Below are positions 30,267-39,442 of a stretch of 64,000 bases of DNA, in pieces. The first letter of the stretch is position 1, and every line of letters begins with the position of its first letter. The position numbers were made by a program, and so were the translations under genes. Below the pieces are notes generated by a model. That model did not search any database. It saw nothing but the letters and a program-made list of their open reading frames with translations, and was not told where the DNA came from. Origin of the DNA: Actinacidiphila acidipaludis. GTDB lineage: Bacteria; Actinomycetota; Actinomycetes; Streptomycetales; Streptomycetaceae. The stretch covers positions 1 through 64,000 of the forward strand of contig NZ_JAINZZ010000017.1 in NCBI RefSeq assembly GCF_019890725.1, written 5' to 3'.

Positions 30267-32705
30267 TCAGCGTCCGAGACGCCCCCGCACCATACCGATC
30301 ATCGCTGTCATCTCCTGGATCCTCATGCGCTTCGCGGCGAGGACGAAGAGGCCCAGCAGCAGGACGCCGCCGACCACGAGCGCGGCCAGCGAGCCGACCG
30401 GACCGTCACCCAGCGACTTGGTGATGAGGTAGACGGCGACGCCGGCGATCGCGGCGGCCGGGAAGCACGCCCCGATCAGGCGGGCATAGGTGCGCACCAC
30501 ACGCCGTCCGTCGAGGTCCCCGCGCAGCCGGGCGCGCAGCCGCTTGGCGGCCACACCGACGCCCACCGCGTAGGCGAGGCCGTAGGAGAAGGCCATGCCG
30601 ACCACGGCCCAGCGTGAGGGCAGCAGCAGGAAGCAGACCGCGGACGCCGCCGCGTTGACGGCGGCCACGATGACCGTGTTGTAGAAGGGGGTCCGGGTGT
30701 CCTCGAAGGCGTAGAAGCCGCGCAGGATCACGTACTGCACCGAGAACGGGATCAGGCCGACGCCGAACGCCATGAGGATGAAGCCGATGTTCTGCGCGGA
30801 CTCGGCGCCGGTGCTGGCGTAGAGCAGGCCGCACATCGGCACGCCCAGGGCGAGGAACGCGAAGCCGGCGGGCACCATCGCCACCGCCGAGGTGCGCAGG
30901 CCGTAGGAGATGTCGTCGCGGACCGCGGAGATGTCGCCGTCGGCCGCGGCCCGGGAGATCCGCGGCAGCACCGCCGCCATCACCGAGACGGTGATGATGG
31001 CCTGCGGCATCTGCCAGATCAGCAGGGCGTTGTTGTACGCGGTGATGCCGGTGCCCTGGTAGCCGTCCTTGTCGGCGTTGGAGCCGGCCCAGGTGGCGAG
31101 CTGGGTGACCGCGATGAGGCCCGCCTGGTTGGCCAGCACGAAGAAGAACGTCCACTTGGCGAGCTTGGCCGCGTGGCCGAGTCCGTGGCCGCGCCAGTCG
31201 AAGCGCGGCCGGAACTTGAAGCCGGCGTCTCTCAGGTACGGGAGCATGGCCAGCGACTGCACGACCAGGCCCAGCAGGGTTCCGATGCCCAGCAGCCGGG
31301 TGCCTTCCGGCGTGATGGTCGTGGCGTCCATGTGGGTCGTGCTGTAGGAGCCGTAGACCCAGATGAACATCAGGAAGGTGAAGATCACCACGATGTTGTT
31401 GAGGACCGGGGTCCACATCATCGCGCCGAACCTGCCGCGGGCGTTGAGCACCTGGCCCATCACCACGTGGACGCCCATGAAAAAGATGGTCGGCAGGCAG
31501 TACCGGGCGAAGGTGATCGCCACGTTGTAGGTGTCGGGGTTGGCCGCGATCTTCGCCGACATCAGCCGGATCAGCAGCGGCGCCCCGATGACGGTGACCG
31601 CGACGATGCCGCCAAGGATCACCATGACCACGGTCAGCAGGCGGTTGGCGTACGCCGCGCCGCCGTCGTCGTCGTCCTTCATCGCGCGCACGAGCTGCGG
31701 GACGAACACCGAGTTGAGGCCGCCGCCGATGGTGAGGATGTAGATCATCGTCGGCAGGGTGTTGGCGACCGCGTAGGAGTCGCCGAGGGTGGCGACACCG
31801 ATCGCGGCGGCGATGACCAGGGTGCGGACGAAGCCGGTCACCCGGGAGACCAGGGTGCCGGCGGCCATCAGCGCGCTGGACTTGAGGATGCCGCCGCCGC
31901 GGGTGGCCGGTGCGGCCGGCGCCACCGGGGGCATCTGCCCGGTCGCGTCCCGCGGCGGCATCTGCCCGGTGTCGGGCTGCTGCGGGTACGGCGGGGCTCC
32001 CGCCGGGGCGTGCTGCTGGTGGTACCGGGGGTCGGCGTACTGGGGCTCGGGCTCGACGTACGGCTGCTGCTCGGTGCCCTGGTAGTACGTGGCCTGCCCG
32101 TAGGGCGGCTCTTCGTACGCGGGCTCGGAGTAGCCGGTGCCCGTGTTGTCGGCGGGCACCTGGGCATAGCCGTACTGCTGCTGCGTGTAGTCCTGCGGCG
32201 CGCCGTACTGCTGCTGGTAGCCCGGGGACTGCTGGTAGTAGCCCTGCCGCGGATCCTGCGGCTGCCCCTGCTGCGGGTACGCCTGCTGTCCCTGCTGGGG
32301 GTAGGGCTGCTGCTGCCCCGGCTGCGGCTGGCCGCCCTGCTGGGGGTAGGCGCCGGGCTGCTGGTCGCGGTACAGGTGCTGGTACGCGTCGTACTGCGGG
32401 AACTGACCCGTGTGCCCCACGAAGTCGTCGACGCCCAGGTACTGCGTCGACGGGTTGTCGCTGTAGGGCATCTGCGGGTACATCGCCTGCTGCCAGTGCT
32501 GCTGGCCGTACGACGGGGGCGGCGGATGCGCGGCCCGGTCGTAGAGCGCCTCGTCGACGGGGTCCTGAGCCGACGGATCCTGCTGCTGGTACGGATCGTA
32601 GGCGTAGGTGTTCTGCAGATACGGGTCAGGTGGCGTGGGACGCTCTTCGGGCGAGGGAGGCGTGTGGCCCGAAGCGTCGCGATCACCGTCGTACGGCGCG
32701 TTCAT
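30267..32705 (-). CDS. murJ: Lipid II flippase MurJ (MviN) with long N-terminal tail
   Basis: 812 residues. Residues 1-270 are a disordered Gln/Tyr/Pro/Gly tail (PQQGQQAYPQQG and YAQVPADNTG patterns). The MOP-superfamily core begins at about 272 (ILKSSALMAAGTLVSRVTGF) with 13-14 transmembrane helices and an extra C-terminal pair. It flips undecaprenyl-linked lipid II across the membrane for peptidoglycan synthesis. A DUF6049 protein gene is 26 bp upstream and the pseudokinase gene 116 bp downstream. The ATG 32705 start gives MNAPYDGDRDAS. Confidence 0.95.
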   Translation of the reverse strand: MNAPYDGDRDASGHTPPSPEERPTPPDPYLQNTYAYDPYQQQDPSAQDPVDEALYDRAAHPPPPSYGQQHWQQAMYPQMPYSDNPSTQYLGVDDFVGHTGQFPQYDAYQHLYRDQQPGAYPQQGGQPQPGQQQPYPQQGQQAYPQQGQPQDPRQGYYQQSPGYQQQYGAPQDYTQQQYGYAQVPADNTGTGYSEPAYEEPPYGQATYYQGTEQQPYVEPEPQYADPRYHQQHAPAGAPPYPQQPDTGQMPPRDATGQMPPVAPAAPATRGGGILKSSALMAAGTLVSRVTGFVRTLVIAAAIGVATLGDSYAVANTLPTMIYILTIGGGLNSVFVPQLVRAMKDDDDGGAAYANRLLTVVMVILGGIVAVTVIGAPLLIRLMSAKIAANPDTYNVAITFARYCLPTIFFMGVHVVMGQVLNARGRFGAMMWTPVLNNIVVIFTFLMFIWVYGSYSTTHMDATTITPEGTRLLGIGTLLGLVVQSLAMLPYLRDAGFKFRPRFDWRGHGLGHAAKLAKWTFFFVLANQAGLIAVTQLATWAGSNADKDGYQGTGITAYNNALLIWQMPQAIITVSVMAAVLPRISRAAADGDISAVRDDISYGLRTSAVAMVPAGFAFLALGVPMCGLLYASTGAESAQNIGFILMAFGVGLIPFSVQYVILRGFYAFEDTRTPFYNTVIVAAVNAAASAVCFLLLPSRWAVVGMAFSYGLAYAVGVGVAAKRLRARLRGDLDGRRVVRTYARLIGACFPAAAIAGVAVYLITKSLGDGPVGSLAALVVGGVLLLGLFVLAAKRMRIQEMTAMIGMVRGRLGR

Positions 32706-32731
32706 CAGTGCCCCACCTTATTGTCCGCTGG

Positions 32732-35131
32732 CTATCCGTCCACCTTCTCACCCGCCGGTGACCGCTCCTGGCTGTCCAGGCCGGTGTCAGCCGCAGGGTC
32801 ACCCGGCTGCCCCGTGTCCTTGCTCTCGGCCTGTCCGCCGTCGCCGCCGTCTCCGCTGCTTCCGTCACTCGTGCCGTCGCCGCCGGACCCGTCGTCTCCA
32901 CCGTCGTCGGCCGCCTGCCGCTTACGTTGACGGTAGATGCGTACCCCGGCGAGCACCAGCAGCAGCAGTCCGGCCGCGATGATCAGCATCACCAGGTCGG
33001 TGACCTTGGTGACATTCACGTCGAACCGCACGGTGCCGCCGTACAGGCCGTACTGCGTACCGTTCTTCGTGTAGAGATGCGCGGTGATCCGGACCGTGCC
33101 GTTGGCGTTGGCCTTGGTCTGGAACTTCAGGGTACGGGTGTGGCCGCCGTCAATGGTGATCGGCTGCTCCGGATTGCGGATCTCAAGCCTGATGTTGGTG
33201 CCGGATGTGAGCCGCAGCACCAGGCCGGTGATCGGCTGCCCGAGGTCGTTCTTGACCGTGACGGGAATGGTGCCGCTGCGGCCGGAGAGCGTGAGCGTGG
33301 TCTTGTCGAGGATGTGGACCGCGTTGATCAGGTCCTGCAGATAGCCGCCGATCGCGTCGCGGAAGTCCGCGGCGCCGCCGGAGTCACCCCGCCACTCCGT
33401 CGACATCGACCGCAGCACGGCGTTGCCGAACGGCACGGTCACCCGGTCCTTGACGGTGAGAATCACCACGAAGTCGTTGAGGTTCCGCTGCGTCTCCTGG
33501 ATCTGCTCGAACGCGTTGGTCGACAGCTCCTGCTTGCGCAGCGAGGCCGGGTACGCGCTCGTGGGCGGGACCCGGTGGGAGACGTGCGAGTCCGGGTGCG
33601 CGGTCGCCGCCGCGTTGAGGTCCACCGACTGGGTCCAGGGGCTGGACTCGGTGGTGGAGATCGCCTCGGCCATGGCTTGCGCCTGCGAGACCGTGGGCAT
33701 CCGCTGCGGCGCCACCACCAGGGACCGCTGGTTCTCCGGTGCCTGCATGGTGATGAGGAGCGTCTGGGAGAGGAAGCTCTGGACGGCCAGGTTGGCGTTC
33801 TGCTCGTGCAGCATGTCACCGGTGAAGGCGTTCGACAGGGAGGCGTCGGACACCAGCCCCGTCATGCCGCCGCCCAGCGAACGCGCCGCCGTCGGCGTGT
33901 ACGCCAGGTCGTTCTCGGGGAACGTGGCGTTGCTGGCGATGATCCGGTTCATGCCGCCGCTGCGGGCCACCGACACGATGGACGAGTCGACGGCGCCCTG
34001 GACGGGCCAGGCGACGTTCGCCGAGGCCTGGACGCCCAGGATGGTGTTCACCGTGCTCCGGCCCAGCAGCGCGGCGTCCTTGACGTGGGAGATGGTGCCG
34101 GACGTGCCGTGGTGGGCCAGCGAGGCCAGGTCGGTGTCCCCGAAGGGCAGCGCCACCACCTGGGCGCCGGCGACGGCCGCCTTGACCGAGTTCAGCCACT
34201 GGCGGGCCACGGCGGATCCCGTGCCGGGCGTGGTGTGGGCGACGTCACCGCCGGGTCCCGCGACCCGGTAGCTCTTGAGCATGGCCTCGACTGTGGCGAG
34301 CAGGTCGGGGTTGATGACCCAGGTCACCGGGAGCTGCTTGCCGAGCTGCACCATCTGGTCCAGCCGGCCGCCGGGGGCGAGCTCCTGCGTCAGGTCGTCG
34401 TCGAGGAAGATCGGGCTCTGGGCGGTGTCGGTGTCCCCGCGGGCGGCGATGTGCGGCCGGTCGGTGAGCGGCCACAGGTAGGTCATCTCGGTGGCCTTGG
34501 CGGCCTCACCGTCGGCGTACCAGGGCAGGAAGGTCCGCTTGATGCCCAGCACGTGCGGCCACGCCAGGGCGCTGTTCTGCCCCTCGAGGGTGACGCCGAG
34601 CTGGTAGACGCCCGTGTCGCCGAGGCTCAGGGCGCTCACCGGCACCTTGATGGTGTACGGGACGGTGCTGCCCGCCGGGATGTCCGGGAGGCCGACCGGG
34701 TCGCCGTCGACCTCGCCGTCGGCCTGGGTGGTGAAGCCCGCCCGGTCGGCCGCGCTGGTCATGTCGCTGCGCGTGTGCAGCGGACCGCCGGGGCCCGTAC
34801 GGAGCTCGACCTTGGCGTCGGTGATCGTCGACTTGCCGTCGTTGGTGATCGTGCCCGACACGGTGACCGAGCCGTCCTTGGTGGGGACGCGCGGATCGAG
34901 AGTGTCGATCGACAGGACCGCGGTGCGGGACCCGCTCGGAGCCTTGGCCTGCGAACCGTTCAAGGAGTCGGCCTCGGAGCCGGTCGCCTGGAGGCCCTGG
35001 AGCAGGCCGGTGAGCAGGGTGGCCCCGGCGATGGCCGCCGTCGCCCGCAGCCACCGCCGGCGGCGCGCCGGCGGAGCTGTCCGGGGTGCCTGTGCCGCGT
35101 CGCCCACGCGTTCGCCGTCCCTCGTCGTCAT
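32732..35131 (-). CDS. Large exported DUF6049-type membrane protein
   Basis: 799 residues. An Arg-rich N-terminus precedes a signal or anchor helix (WLRATAAIAGATLLTGLLQG, about 27-46). The outer region has an Ig-like N-part (VSVSGTITNDGKSTITDAKVE-like) and a long central domain with FLPWYADGEAAKATEMTYLW. A C-terminal transmembrane helix (about 715-740, VMLIIAAGLLLLVLAGVRIY) precedes a basic, then Asp/Gly/Ser-rich cytoplasmic tail. The family is conserved next to murJ in actinobacteria and has no established function. I infer an envelope role with MurJ. Confidence 0.82.
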   Translation of the reverse strand: MTTRDGERVGDAAQAPRTAPPARRRRWLRATAAIAGATLLTGLLQGLQATGSEADSLNGSQAKAPSGSRTAVLSIDTLDPRVPTKDGSVTVSGTITNDGKSTITDAKVELRTGPGGPLHTRSDMTSAADRAGFTTQADGEVDGDPVGLPDIPAGSTVPYTIKVPVSALSLGDTGVYQLGVTLEGQNSALAWPHVLGIKRTFLPWYADGEAAKATEMTYLWPLTDRPHIAARGDTDTAQSPIFLDDDLTQELAPGGRLDQMVQLGKQLPVTWVINPDLLATVEAMLKSYRVAGPGGDVAHTTPGTGSAVARQWLNSVKAAVAGAQVVALPFGDTDLASLAHHGTSGTISHVKDAALLGRSTVNTILGVQASANVAWPVQGAVDSSIVSVARSGGMNRIIASNATFPENDLAYTPTAARSLGGGMTGLVSDASLSNAFTGDMLHEQNANLAVQSFLSQTLLITMQAPENQRSLVVAPQRMPTVSQAQAMAEAISTTESSPWTQSVDLNAAATAHPDSHVSHRVPPTSAYPASLRKQELSTNAFEQIQETQRNLNDFVVILTVKDRVTVPFGNAVLRSMSTEWRGDSGGAADFRDAIGGYLQDLINAVHILDKTTLTLSGRSGTIPVTVKNDLGQPITGLVLRLTSGTNIRLEIRNPEQPITIDGGHTRTLKFQTKANANGTVRITAHLYTKNGTQYGLYGGTVRFDVNVTKVTDLVMLIIAAGLLLLVLAGVRIYRQRKRQAADDGGDDGSGGDGTSDGSSGDGGDGGQAESKDTGQPGDPAADTGLDSQERSPAGEKVDG

Positions 35132-35288
35132 CGGTACTCGGTGGTTCTTCGGAAGTGCGTGCTGGCATGTTAACGAGCGGCGCTGTGTCCACGTGCGACG
35201 GAGTCAAGATCCGGAAGGCCCGTCGCCGCCATGCCGAGGCCGAAACCGGGGCGTCGTGGACCGCTCGGGACCCGTACCCTTTGACGTT

Positions 35289-36704
35289 GTGCCGAACGCC
35301 ACCAATGCCGCCCAGACCCCGCAGGCCCGCCACACGATCGAACCCGTGGCCGAGGACCTCGGCCGGCGTTTCCGCGATGCCGGCTTCCAGCTCGCTCTCG
35401 TCGGGGGCTCGGTCAGAGACACCCTGCTCGGACGGCTCGGCAACGATCTCGATTTCACCACGGACGCCCGCCCGGCGGACGTGCTGAAGATCCTGCGGCC
35501 CTGGGCCGACGCGGTCTGGGAGGTCGGCATCGCCTTCGGCACGGTGGGCGGAATGAAGGACGGCTTCCAGGTCGAGGTCACCACCTACCGCTCCGAGGCC
35601 TACGACCGGACCTCCCGCAAGCCGGAGGTCTCCTACGGCGACACCATCGAGGAGGACCTGGTCCGCCGGGACTTCACGGTGAACGCGATGGCGGTCGCCC
35701 TGCCCGACACCCATTTCGTGGACCCCTACGGCGGCCTGGACGACCTCGCGGCCCGTGTGCTGCGGACGCCGGGCACTCCGGAGGCCTCGTTCTCCGACGA
35801 CCCGCTGCGGATGCTCCGGGCGGCGCGGTTCGCCGCGCAGCTGGACTTCGAGGTGGCCCCGGAGGTCGTGGCGGCGATGACCGCGATGGCCGACCGGATC
35901 GCGATCGTCTCCGCCGAACGGGTCAGGGACGAGCTCAACAAGCTCCTGCTGTCCGAGCACCCCCGCAAGGGCCTGCGTCTCCTCGTGGACACCGGGCTGG
36001 CCGACCGTGTGCTGCCGGAGCTCTCGGCGCTGCGGCTGGAGCGGGACGAACACTTCCGCCACAAGGACGTGTACGAGCACAGCCTGACCGTGCTGGAGCA
36101 GGCCATCGACCTGGAGACGGACGGCCCGGATTTGGTCCTGCGGCTGGCCGCCCTGCTGCACGACATCGGCAAGCCCAAGACGCGCCGGTTCGAGTCCGAC
36201 GGCCGGGTCTCCTTCCACCACCACGAGGTCGTCGGGGCGAAGCTGGTCAAGGCGCGGATGACCCAGCTGAAGTACCCCAACGACATGATCAAGGACGTCT
36301 CCCGGCTGGTGGAGCTGCATCTGCGTTTCCACGGGTACGGCACCGGCGAGTGGACCGACTCGGCGGTCCGCCGCTACGTCCGGGACGGCGGCCCGCTGCT
36401 GGACCGGCTCCACAAGCTGACCCGCTCGGACTGCACGACCCGCAACAAGCGCAAGGCGGCGGCCCTGTCCCGCACCTACGACAACCTGGAGGCGCGCATC
36501 GCCGAGCTCCAGGAGCAGGAGGAGCTGGATGCCATCCGGCCCGACCTGGACGGCAACCAGATCATGCGGATCCTGGACCTCAAGCCGGGCCCGATGATCG
36601 GCAAGGCCTACCAGCACCTGCTGGAACTGCGCCTGGAGAACGGTCCCCTGGGTGAGGAGGCGGCCATCGCCGCGCTCAAGGAGTGGTGGGCGGCCGAGCA
36701 GTAG
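35289..36704 (+). CDS. cca: CCA tRNA nucleotidyltransferase
   Basis: 471 residues from GTG 35289. Class II nucleotidyltransferase: GGSVRD at 39-44 and catalytic D53/D55 in GNDLDFTTDA, then VRRDFTVNAMA and the RMLRAARFAAQLDF head. A C-terminal HD domain has LLHDIGKPKTR. It adds or repairs the CCA end of tRNAs. A TACCCT hexamer lies 9 bp before the GTG with no ribosome site, suggesting a leaderless message. Longer frames upstream overprint the DUF6049 gene. It is divergent from that gene. Confidence 0.95.
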   Translation: MPNATNAAQTPQARHTIEPVAEDLGRRFRDAGFQLALVGGSVRDTLLGRLGNDLDFTTDARPADVLKILRPWADAVWEVGIAFGTVGGMKDGFQVEVTTYRSEAYDRTSRKPEVSYGDTIEEDLVRRDFTVNAMAVALPDTHFVDPYGGLDDLAARVLRTPGTPEASFSDDPLRMLRAARFAAQLDFEVAPEVVAAMTAMADRIAIVSAERVRDELNKLLLSEHPRKGLRLLVDTGLADRVLPELSALRLERDEHFRHKDVYEHSLTVLEQAIDLETDGPDLVLRLAALLHDIGKPKTRRFESDGRVSFHHHEVVGAKLVKARMTQLKYPNDMIKDVSRLVELHLRFHGYGTGEWTDSAVRRYVRDGGPLLDRLHKLTRSDCTTRNKRKAAALSRTYDNLEARIAELQEQEELDAIRPDLDGNQIMRILDLKPGPMIGKAYQHLLELRLENGPLGEEAAIAALKEWWAAEQ

Positions 36705-36724
36705 CCGTCGCGTGACGACAAGAG

Positions 36725-36758
36725 CCGGGGTGATGTTCCACGTGGAACATCACCCCGG
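36725..36758. terminator. 34-bp perfect palindrome containing parS, after cca
   Basis: 17-bp perfect arms (left CCGGGGTGATGTTCCAC) centred on CACGTG, 21 bp past the cca stop. In RNA it is a strong hairpin and likely terminator for cca. In DNA the centre is a ParB site, as at 24666-24711. Confidence 0.8.
36735..36748. promoter_or_regulatory. parS: parS site 7 (GTTCCACGTGGAAC)
   Basis: Symmetrical variant at the centre of a 34-bp palindrome between cca and an MFS gene. Confidence 0.8.
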
Positions 36759-36790
36759 GTTCGTCTGCCATGAGCGCCCACGCTCCCGAT

Positions 36791-36804
36791 GTTCCACGTG
36801 GAAC
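36791..36804. promoter_or_regulatory. parS: parS site 8 (GTTCCACGTGGAAC)
   Basis: Second of three sites in 90 bp; flanked by gat/atc, extending the palindrome to 20 bp. Confidence 0.8.
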
Positions 36805-36810
36805 ATCCCG

Positions 36811-36824
36811 GTTCCACGTGAAAC
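36811..36824. promoter_or_regulatory. parS: parS site 9 (GTTCCACGTGAAAC)
   Basis: Third site, 20 bp (about two helical turns) from site 8, so both can be bound on the same DNA face. Confidence 0.82.
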
Positions 36825-36854
36825 ATCGCTGCGATCCGCTGCCGTGGCGTGAAG

Positions 36855-36936
36855 CCCGAGGAGAGCCCGAGGAGAGCCCGAGGAGAGCCCGAAGAGAGCC
36901 CGAGAAGAACCCGTCCCCCGTCCCCCGTCCCCCTTT
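36855..36936. repeat. 11-bp tandem repeat (five units) and CCCGTCC repeat
   Basis: Unit cccgaggagag at 36855, 36866 and 36877, then variants cccgaagagag (36888) and cccgagaagaa (36899). It is followed by a 7-bp cccgtcc repeat to about 36936. It abuts the MFS stop (36942) and three parS sites. No coding role is seen. Confidence 0.85.
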
Positions 36937-36941
36937 CCCGT

Positions 36942-38246
36942 CTACGAACGGAGGCCGGTGTCGGATGCTTCGGGGGCCGGCTGGGTCACGCGGGTCATGG
37001 CGGCTGCCACCGCGGCGTAGATCAGGGACAGCGCGATGATCACCGTCGAGGAGCGGCCGTCCGGCGGCAGAAGCAGCGCGCAGGCGGCTGCCGCGCCCAC
37101 GAAGGCCACATTGAAGGCGACGTCGTAGAGGGAGAAGACCCGGCCGCGGTAGCGATCGTCGACGTGGGTCTGGACGACGGTGTCGGTGGCGATCTTGGCG
37201 CCCTGCGTGGTGATCCCGAGCGCGAAGGCGGCCAGCATCATGGGCGCCTCGCGGAACGGCAGGGCGAGCGGCACGAGCAGCACCGCGGAGACCGCCGAGC
37301 ACCCGGTGATCCAGCCTGCCGTGCCGAGGCGGGCGGTGGCCCACGGAGTGATGACGGCCGCGGCGAAGAACCCGGCCGCGGACAGGCCGACGGCCAGGCC
37401 GAGCAGGGCGAGTCCGTGGTCGCTGTCCTTGGCGTCCGACCACGTGTAGCGGCACAGCATGAGCAGCACCACGGTCAGTGCGCCGTAACAGAACCGCATG
37501 GCCGTCATCGCGAGCAGCGCCTGCCGGGCGGCGGGCCGCTCCCGTAGATGCCGCAGCCCGGCGACGAGGCCGCGGCCGGTGGAGACCACGGCGGCGGCCA
37601 GCCGGGGACCGCGTGCCCGGGTGTCGGGTCCCAGCAGGTCGCGTCCCAGGGTGAGGGCGGTCAGCCCAGCACAGCCGTAGAGCAGGCCGGCCAGCACCAC
37701 GGTGGCCGCGTCGGCGCCCGCTCCCGCTGCCAGGAAGAGGTGCACGACGAAGGCGGCGCCTCCGCCCACGGTGGCGGCGAGTGTTCCTGCCGTCGGGGAC
37801 AGGGAGTTGGCGGTGACCAGCCGCGGCTCGTCCACCACGCGCGGCAGCGCCGCCGAGAGCCCCGCCAGCACGAAGCGGTTGATGGCGGTCACCGAAAGGG
37901 CGGAGAGATAGAAGAGCCAGTCCGGCACGTGCAGCAGGACCAGCCCGGCGGTGGCGCCCGAGAGCACCGCGCGCAGGAGATTGCAGTACAGCAGGACCTG
38001 TCGGCGTCGCCAGCGGTCGAGGAGCACCCCGGTGAACGGGCCGACCAGCGAGTACGGCAGCAGCAGCACACCGAGCACCGAGGCGACGGCGGCTGGCGAC
38101 GTCTGCTTCTCCGGGGAGAAGACGACGTAGGAGGCGAGCGCGACCTGGAAGACGCCGTCGGAGAGCTGGGACAGCAGGCGCACGGCGAGCAGCCGCCGGA
38201 AGTCCGGCAGCCGCAGCAGCACGCGCAGGTCGCGGACAACAGGCAT
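36942..38246 (-). CDS. Major facilitator superfamily transporter
   Basis: 434 residues from ATG 38246 (GAGG 8 nt upstream; an in-frame GTG at 38252 is less likely). About 12 transmembrane helices; the MFS loop 2-3 motif appears as GPFTGVLLDRWRRRQVL. Central ASYVVFSPEKQT and LGITTQGAKIATDTVVQTH resemble the MFS_3/enterobactin-exporter group. Likely a proton-driven exporter; substrate unknown. It lies between ino1 (same strand, upstream of it) and cca (convergent). Confidence 0.85.
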   Translation of the reverse strand: MPVVRDLRVLLRLPDFRRLLAVRLLSQLSDGVFQVALASYVVFSPEKQTSPAAVASVLGVLLLPYSLVGPFTGVLLDRWRRRQVLLYCNLLRAVLSGATAGLVLLHVPDWLFYLSALSVTAINRFVLAGLSAALPRVVDEPRLVTANSLSPTAGTLAATVGGGAAFVVHLFLAAGAGADAATVVLAGLLYGCAGLTALTLGRDLLGPDTRARGPRLAAAVVSTGRGLVAGLRHLRERPAARQALLAMTAMRFCYGALTVVLLMLCRYTWSDAKDSDHGLALLGLAVGLSAAGFFAAAVITPWATARLGTAGWITGCSAVSAVLLVPLALPFREAPMMLAAFALGITTQGAKIATDTVVQTHVDDRYRGRVFSLYDVAFNVAFVGAAAACALLLPPDGRSSTVIIALSLIYAAVAAAMTRVTQPAPEASDTGLRS

Positions 38247-38266
38247 GGACACAGCCTCACATGACG

Positions 38267-38299
38267 GCGAGGCCCCGGGTACACGACCCGGGGCCTCGC
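38267..38299 (-). terminator. Terminator after ino1
   Basis: 14-bp perfect arms GCGAGGCCCCGGGT / ACCCGGGGCCTCGC with a 5-nt loop, 38 bp past the ino1 stop and upstream of the MFS start. It separates the two minus-strand genes. Confidence 0.85.
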
Positions 38300-38336
38300 T
38301 GATGGTTCTACACCGATCCGGTGGTCAGGCAGCGCT

Positions 38337-39419
38337 TCAGCGCTCGACCTCGCCGCGGATGAACTTCTCGACGGCCTCGCGGGCCTGGTCGTCGAAGTAC
38401 TGCACCGGCGGGGACTTCATGAAGTACGAGGACGCCGACAGGATCGGGCCGCCGATGCCGCGGTCCTTGGCGATCTTCGCGGCGCGCAGCGCGTCGATGA
38501 TGACACCCGCGGAGTTCGGGGAGTCCCACACCTCGAGCTTGTACTCCAGGTTCAGCGGGACGTCGCCGAACGCGCGGCCCTCGAGGCGGACGTACGCCCA
38601 CTTGCGGTCATCCAGCCACTGCACGTAGTCCGAGGGGCCGATGTGGACGTTCTTGGCGCCCAGTTCACGGTCGGGGATCTGCGAGGTGACGGCCTGCGTC
38701 TTGGAGATCTTCTTGGACTCCAGGCGCTCGCGCTCGAGCATGTTCTTGAAGTCCATGTTGCCGCCGACGTTCAGCTGCATGGTGCGCTCGAGGATGACAC
38801 CGCGGTCCTCGAAGAGCTTGGCCAGCACGCGGTGCGTGATGGTCGCGCCCACCTGGGACTTGATGTCGTCACCGACGATCGGCACGCCGGCCTCGGTGAA
38901 CTTGTCCGCCCACTCCTTGGTGCCGGCGATGAAGACCGGGAGGGCGTTGACGAAGGCGACCTTGGCGTCGATGGCGCACTGGGCGTAGAACTTCGCCGCG
39001 TCCTCGGAGCCGACCGGCAGGTAGCAGACCAGGACGTCGACCTGGCGGTCCTTGAGGATCTGGACCACGTCGACCGGGGCCTCGGAGGACTCCTCGATGG
39101 TCTCGCGGTAGTACTTGCCGAGGCCGTCGAGGGTGTGACCACGCTGCACCGTCACGCCGGTCTGCGGCACGTCGGTGATCTTGATGGTGTTGTTCTCGCT
39201 GGCGCCGATGGCGTCCGCGAGGTCGAGACCGACCTTCTTCGCGTCGACATCGAAGGCGGCCACGAACTCGACGTCACGCACGTGGTAGTCGCCGAACTGC
39301 ACGTGCATGAGACCAGGCACCCTGCTGTCCGGGTCGGCGTCCTTGTAGTACTCGACACCCTGCACCAGCGACGTGGCACAGTTGCCGACGCCAACGATGG
39401 CTACGCGAACCGAACCCAT
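38337..39419 (-). CDS. ino1: Inositol-3-phosphate synthase
   Basis: 360 residues from ATG 39419 (AAGGAG 8 nt upstream). NAD-binding GVGNC at 10-14 ([20 protein letters not shown]), then NLGGNMDF-type [20 protein letters not shown] and [19 protein letters not shown]. It converts glucose 6-phosphate to 1L-myo-inositol 1-phosphate, the precursor of mycothiol and phosphatidylinositol in actinomycetes. padR lies 23 bp upstream on the same strand, so PadR probably regulates it. A terminator follows. Confidence 0.96.
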   Translation of the reverse strand: MGSVRVAIVGVGNCATSLVQGVEYYKDADPDSRVPGLMHVQFGDYHVRDVEFVAAFDVDAKKVGLDLADAIGASENNTIKITDVPQTGVTVQRGHTLDGLGKYYRETIEESSEAPVDVVQILKDRQVDVLVCYLPVGSEDAAKFYAQCAIDAKVAFVNALPVFIAGTKEWADKFTEAGVPIVGDDIKSQVGATITHRVLAKLFEDRGVILERTMQLNVGGNMDFKNMLERERLESKKISKTQAVTSQIPDRELGAKNVHIGPSDYVQWLDDRKWAYVRLEGRAFGDVPLNLEYKLEVWDSPNSAGVIIDALRAAKIAKDRGIGGPILSASSYFMKSPPVQYFDDQAREAVEKFIRGEVER

Positions 39420-39442
39420 ACCGGTTGCTCCTTGTGAAATCG

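Noticed and set aside
36608..36852. Short ORFs starting MFHVE or MFHVK
   Set aside because: The parS palindrome itself reads as ATG TTC CAC GTG GAA, so these ORFs are created by the site (also at 21541, 24682, 26800 and 49616).
36855..36936. 11-bp repeats suspected as iterons or an array
   Set aside because: Only five short degenerate units next to a C-rich tract, no spacer structure and no replication gene.
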